Part shown: piece by piece, positions 59,021 through 64,000 of the stretch
Layout of the letters: the number at the start of each line of letters is the position of its first letter
How positions within the stretch are numbered: the first letter of the stretch is position 1
NCBI GenBank assembly: GCA_963573385.1
Contig: CAUYLG010041327.1
Span: 25,313 to 89,312, forward strand
DNA length: 64,000 bases
Direction: 5' to 3'
Source: Cacajao melanocephalus
Taxonomy: Eukaryota; Chordata; Mammalia; Primates; Pitheciidae
The notes under the pieces: generated by a model
The model's input: only the letters and a program-made list of their open reading frames with translations
Told to the model about the DNA's origin: nothing
The model's database searches: none
Made by a program: the position numbers and the translations under genes

Positions 59021-61329
59021 ACCATCATCTTTCCAAAACCTGTGTCATGTTCATACCTTTGAGAGGATATATATTTTTCTCTTCTAAAAACCTCATGTGA
59101 TGATTATATTTTTCACTTTTCATAATCAACTAAGTAACAATCAATGTAGAAGGGAAGACTTACTCTCAGAAAACTGGCTGAGGAAGCCAAAAAAATATTT
59201 GCTGAATTGCATACTTTTTTTCACACTAAACAGTCAGGAGACAAATGAAATAGGGGAAGGAAATAAAGCTTTGCTATATTTGTTTTCAGATAGATTAATA
59301 TATTTGTCAAAAGTTAGATTACAATAAGAGAGCTCTCAAAATATGACCAGCTTGATAATCAGGCTGGAAAGTCAAAATGTAGCTGGATATTTTATAAAAT
59401 ACGGTATCAGAAAGAAATATGCTAAAATATCAAACTTGAAATATACAGAACAATTGAAGTCCCTGCTTAATTTTATCCAATTAGTTGTAACGTATAAATG
59501 GTACAAATTAAAAACATTTGATATAATGTTAGAGTAATGACTTGAAAATCACTAAGACACAGTAAGACATTTGATTTTATGACCCTATTTGTTGTATAAA
59601 AAGATAATTTCAATATTATTTATATGTGGGTTTTGAAAAATGAATATGAATATTTGAAACTTCGATGTTACCTACCCATACACACAGATGTGTCTTTAAA
59701 GTTTGCTTTTAAAAGCCTATACCCCAAATAATACAAGAAATACCTTTGCTCTTCATAATATATGTTAAGGTCAGTAAGATGCAAGTGAGTGAGAGAGAAG
59801 TTTATTTAGTTAAATTATGGAGTAAGTTTCCTTTCAGGCAAGACTTATTTGGAAATGTTACTTGATTTAAAAAGATTTTAATACAGTTACTCATGTTTTA
59901 AAAAGGGGCCACAAATTATTTTCTGGTACATCTTCAATAATTCTTTTTAATCATTTCAGCTCTTCATTTCTAAAATCAAATGAGTGAATGTAAAGATATA
60001 TTTTAGATATATTAGTATTTAAAAATTTTTAAAGACTAGGAGAATTGAGGCAATATGTAATGATCCTTTGAACTTGTCTAATATTCTAAATTAATAATCC
60101 ACATTTGTGTACACAGGCTAGAAACGTAGGGTTTCTATGCTGGTCTTTTTTCAAATGTTATTTAACTTCCGAGGATTTCCATTCCTTCATTTGTATTAAG
60201 TCAGCATCTATAACTTTTTAAGTCTCTTCCTGTTCTAATATTTACTGATGCAATGGTTGCAACTTAAAAAATGTGTAATAGGACATATAATATTTATCTT
60301 TGTCTTAAATTCAGAAGTCATATAGTCTGAAACAGTACTCCTGAAAACAAAGTTTCCATTTGAGAGTAAAGTTTTTAAAAAGAAGAGTGAACAATTCTGT
60401 TTTATTTTGTTCTGCTTTCTTATTTTATCCTTCAGAAAGTCTTATTTTAAGTTTTGAGTTGAATCTAAAATGCAAGGTCTGTAGAACCTTAGCTTGTCTT
60501 CAGGAACCATCTGAATGTAGTTTGAGAAACATTCTTCAAGATGGAAATCATATCTGGTAATAAACAAATAATCTCTTAAATATTTCAAATAAATGTAAAT
60601 CAAAACAGACAAGAGACTTTTATAGGAAAGTACAAATTGTCAAAACTGTAACCATTTAATTATATAATTATTTTTGAGGGATCAAAGAAAAAAGTGCTTT
60701 TTGGAGCAAATATTGAAAAAAAAATTAAGGACTTCTGCATCTAAATGTGACTGAGTAGCTTCAAGCAGAACTATATGCCTGACAAGAACAAACATAAAAC
60801 TTCTAAAACATTTTTAGACATTAGTTTTATGCATTAAAAAAGAACCAACGTTGAAAGGACCTGAGAGACTAAAACACTTAAGTCAATGGAAAATCAATAA
60901 AGTAATTCTGATATTCTACCACATTTTCCTTCAGGGCGTCTGCTAATTGTCAAGTTAGTTCAGATTCCACAGGGTGAGAAGACAAACAGAAAAGAACAGA
61001 CCACAAGTGAGATGCAGAGTAGAGCTTTCAGTGGTTTCCTAATGCTGAGGAGATTAAAAAAATAATTCAGGAATTTTCAGAGAAAAGGCTCTAATAAATA
61101 TTCTAGATAAACATCCCTTCAAAGCTCTTAAGAGCTTTAGTGTATGAACAATAGAGAAACAAAAATAAACCATTTCTTACAAAGACTGCAGCGTAGCCTT
61201 AACTAACTTAATTCTTCACTGGATGAAGGTAGTTTATCTGTATTTTAATTGCCTGTCTAAAACAAAACTAAGGTCCTAACTAAATCATATTTACTGGGTA
61301 TTTCAAGACATAGGGTCAAGAGAACAGAC
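59021..61329. other. Unannotated AT-rich sequence
   Basis: About 2.3 kb in which I see no repeat or gene. Frames at 59097-59327, 59343-59537 and 60360-60560 (64-76 codons) lack motifs. Confidence 0.4.
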
Positions 61330-61738
61330 AATAAAAAGAGATTTGCAGGTGGTTGGGATAATAATTATAAAATATGAATATTAAGCATACTATGGTTAAT
61401 ATGTAGAAACAAACAACATTAAAGTGGCTAATGCCAATGGAGAACAAAGTCTTTTTCAAAAAAAATTGAATTATAATTCTATAATTGAAAGTATATTAAG
61501 TGAAATTATGAAGCAAATTGATAAGTTTAACAGTTTATCAGATACTTCTAACGTGAAAGTTAGTAAACAGGAACATATATCAATGGAAAATATTAGATGA
61601 AACCATAACGAGAAAAATAAAAGAGGAAAAGAAAACAAAGACAAAAGTGAGAGTCTAACCTTTATTCAAGATTCTTAGCTTTTTTGAAAAAAGGTTAGAG
61701 GAATTGCTAACTACAATAACCACTTTAGAAAAAAACAT
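61330..61738 (+). mobile_element. Possible old L1 ORF1-region remnant
   Basis: GAAATTATGAAGCAAATTGATAAG, CAATGGAAAATATTAGATG and the A-rich GAGAAAAATAAAAGAGGAAAAG (landmarks) loosely follow the coiled-coil part of old L1M ORF1. Weak; it may be unrelated A-rich DNA. Confidence 0.3.
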
Positions 61739-61925
61739 AAATGAAAACTTATGTCCATATAAAAAACAACACATGTATGTTTATAGCAGCTGTATTCATA
61801 ATTGACAAAACTTGAAAGCTGTCATGAAATCCTTCAGTAGGTAAATGCATAAATAAACTGTGGTATATCCAGACAATGGAATATTATTGACTACTAAAAT
61901 AAAATGTGTTATCAAGCCAGAAAAC
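61739..61925 (+). repeat. Near-copy of 55463-55645 (old L1 piece) at the L1P 5' junction
   Basis: By eye about 94% identical over about 182 bases to the L1ME-like segment 6.3 kb upstream (roughly 11 differences). It ends where L1P homology starts, at about 61926. Two independent insertions of such an old family should differ by far more. Confidence 0.85.
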
Positions 61926-64000
61926 ATAAAATAAGGGCAAACCAAATCCAGCAGCACATCAAAAGCTTATCCACCACGATCACATTGGCTTCACCCCTGG
62001 GATGCAAGGCTGGTTCAACATATGCAAATCAATAAATGTAATACATCACATAAACAGAACCAAGGACAAAAACCACATGATGATCTCAATAGATGCAGAT
62101 AAGGCCTTTGACAAAATTCAGCAGCCCTTCATGTTAAAAAACTCTCAATAAACTAGGTATTGATGGAACATCTCAAAATAAAAAGAGCTATTTATGACAA
62201 ACCCATAGCCAATATCATACTGAATGGGCAAAAGCTGAAAGCATTTCCTTTGAAATCCAGCACAAGAAAATGATGCCCTCTTTCACCACCCCTATTCAAC
62301 AGAGTATTGGAAGTTCTGCCCAGGGCAATCAGCAAGAGAAAGAAATAAAAGATGTTCAAATAGGAAGAGAGCAAGTCAAATTGTCTCTGTTTGCAGATGA
62401 CATGGTAGTATATTTAGAAAACTCCACCGTCTCAACTCAAAATCTCCGTAAGCTGATAAGGAACTTCAGCAAAGTCTCAGGATACAAAATCAATGTGCAA
62501 AAATCACAAGCATTCCTATACACCAATAATAGACAAACAGAGAGCCAAATCATGAGTGAACTTGCATTCACAATTGCTAGAAAGAGAATAAAATATCTAG
62601 GAATACATCTTACAGGGGATGTGAAGGACCTCTTCAAAAAGAACTATAAACAACTGCTCAAGGAAATAAGAGACAACACAAACAAATGGAAAAACAGTCC
62701 ATGCTCATGGATAAGAAGAGTCAACATCATGAAAATGGTCATACTGCCCAAAGTAATTTATAGATTCAATGCTATCCTAATCAAGCTACATTGACTTTCA
62801 TCACAGAATTGGAAAAAAAAACCAAAAACACTTTAAACTTCATGTGGAACCAAAAGAGAGCCTGCATAGCCAAGACAATCATAAGCAAAAAGAACAAAGC
62901 TGGAGGCATCAAGCTGCCTGACTTCAACTTATACTACAAGCATATAGTAATCAAAACAGCATGGTACTTGTACCAAAACAGACATAGACCAATGGAACTG
63001 AACAGAGCCCTCGGAAGCAACACCACACATCTATAACCATCTGATCTTTGAAAAACCTGACAAAAACAAGCAATGGGGAAAGGATTCCCTGTTTAATAAA
63101 TGGTGTTGGGAAATCTGGCTAGCAATGTGCAGAAAGCAGAAACTGGACCCCTTCCTGACACCTTACACTAAAATTAACTCCCAGATGGATAAAGATTTAA
63201 ACATAAGACCTAACACCATAAAAACCCTGGAAGGAAACCTAGGCAAAACCATTCAGGACATAGGAATAGGCAAGGACATCATGAATAAAACACCAAAAGC
63301 AATGGCAACAAAAGCCAAAATACACAAATGTGATCTAATTAAACTTAAGAGCTTCTGCACAGCAAAGAAACAATCATTAGAGTGAACTGGCAACCAACAG
63401 AATAGGAAAAAATTTTTGCAATCTACCCACCTGACAAAGGGCTAATATCCAGAACCTACAAAGAACTAAAGCAGATTTACAAGAAACAAACAAACAAACC
63501 CATTCAAAAGTGGGTGAAGGATATGAACAGACACTTTTCAAAAGTAGACATATATGCAGCCAACAAACATATGAAAAAATGCTCATCATCACTGGTCATT
63601 AGAGAAATGTAAATCAAAACTACATTGAGATACCATCTCATGCCAGTTAGAATGGCGATCATTAAAAAATCTGGAGACTACAGATGCTGGAGAGGATGTG
63701 GAGAAACAGGAACACTTTTACACTGTTGGTGGGAGTGTAAATTAGTTCAACCATTGTGGAAGACAGTGTGGCAAATCCTCAAAGATCCAGAAATAGAAAT
63801 AACATTTGACCCAGCAATCCCATTACTGGGTATATACCCAAAAGATTATAAATCCTTCTACTATAAAGACACATGCACATGTATGTTCATTGTGGTGCTG
63901 TTTATGATAGCAAAGACCTGGAACCAACCAAAATGCCCATCGATGATAGACTGGAAAAAGAAAATGTGGCACATATACACCATGGAATACTATGCAGTCA
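61926..64000 (+). mobile_element. Primate L1 (L1P), 5'-truncated, running off the window
   Basis: A long, well-preserved L1 from mid-ORF2 onward, about 90% like the L1PA/L1PB consensus. Landmarks: GGCAAACCAAATCCAGCAGC, CTGGGATGCAAGGCTGGTTC, AATAGATGCAGATAAGGCC, CACACATCTATAACCATCTG, TGGTGTTGGGAAATCTGGC, GAACACTTTTACACTGTTGGTGGG and CACCATGGAATACTATGCAG at the window edge. The 3' UTR and tail lie outside. Confidence 0.95.
61930..64000 (+). pseudogene. L1 ORF2p fragment, inactive
   Basis: L1 ORF2p is an endonuclease/reverse transcriptase that copies L1 RNA into nicked genomic DNA. Here only the part from inside the reverse transcriptase domain to the C-terminal region is present; the endonuclease is absent. 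The FADD catalytic box is intact at 62390-62401 within a 174-codon open piece (62270-62794). The following pieces, 62791-63036 (81 codons) and 63125-63385 (86 codons), lie in other frames, so at least two frameshifts and several stops break it. It is fossil coding sequence and cannot act in cis without its 5' end. Confidence 0.93.

Noticed and set aside
61926..64000. Active L1 retrotransposon
   Set aside because: It lacks the 5' UTR, ORF1 and endonuclease, and ORF2 is broken by frameshifts and stops; about 10% divergence from the young consensus.

Overview
The window looks like nuclear DNA from a primate, very probably human. It is AT-rich and CpG-poor, and packed with primate or mammalian interspersed repeats: nine Alu copies of J or S type, a primate L1P element, an Hsmar1 mariner, L2 and MIR remnants, hAT-Charlie elements and LTRs of endogenous retroviruses. 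I see no protein-coding gene, exon, tRNA or rRNA. Every open frame is short (longest 174 codons) and is either part of a transposable element or at chance level. The stretch is intergenic or deep-intronic; I cannot place it on a chromosome from sequence alone.

Layout. 0-15 kb: mostly unrecognised AT-rich sequence with an Alu end, MER5A, MIR, MER20, an MLT1-type LTR, an old AluJ and TG/TA microsatellites. A repeat-free, unusually balanced segment sits at 2.77-3.06 kb. 15-21 kb: a minus-strand ERVL-like LTR, two AluS, and a broken minus-strand LINE-2 that was entered by an Alu and by an MLT1-type LTR. 21.5-22.6 kb: a 135-base pyrimidine tract followed by unique sequence that may be conserved. 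23-30 kb: Alus, an ERV LTR and a roughly 3.7 kb decayed L1, itself entered by an Hsmar1 mariner and an AluJ. 30-32.5 kb: two LTRs of one class I ERV group in inverted orientation, with polypurine tract and env remnant attached to the minus-strand one. 32.5-45 kb: several old L1 pieces, Alu, hAT and L2 pieces. 45-51 kb: an MLT1 LTR, MIRs and a pair of abutting class I ERV LTRs on the minus strand. 51-58 kb: three successive plus-strand L1 3' regions. 58-61 kb: unique sequence with one perfect SOX-type palindrome. 61.7 kb to the end: a primate L1 ORF2 region running off the window, joined at its 5' end to a 185-base near-copy of an L1 piece 6.3 kb upstream.

Nothing here works together as an operon or pathway. 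The history is one of layered insertions, and the nesting gives relative ages: L2, MIR, MLT1 and hAT first, then old L1, then Hsmar1 and AluJ/AluS, then L1P. I found no sign of a new biological system. The most informative observations are structural: the composite L1P 5' junction, the inverted LTR pair, a mosaic insertion inside the mariner transposase, a DNA-transposon end embedded in an L1, a possible tiny twin-primed L1, and a few candidate regulatory stretches. Subfamily names come from remembered consensus patterns, not from a search, and boundaries are usually good to about 10-30 bases.
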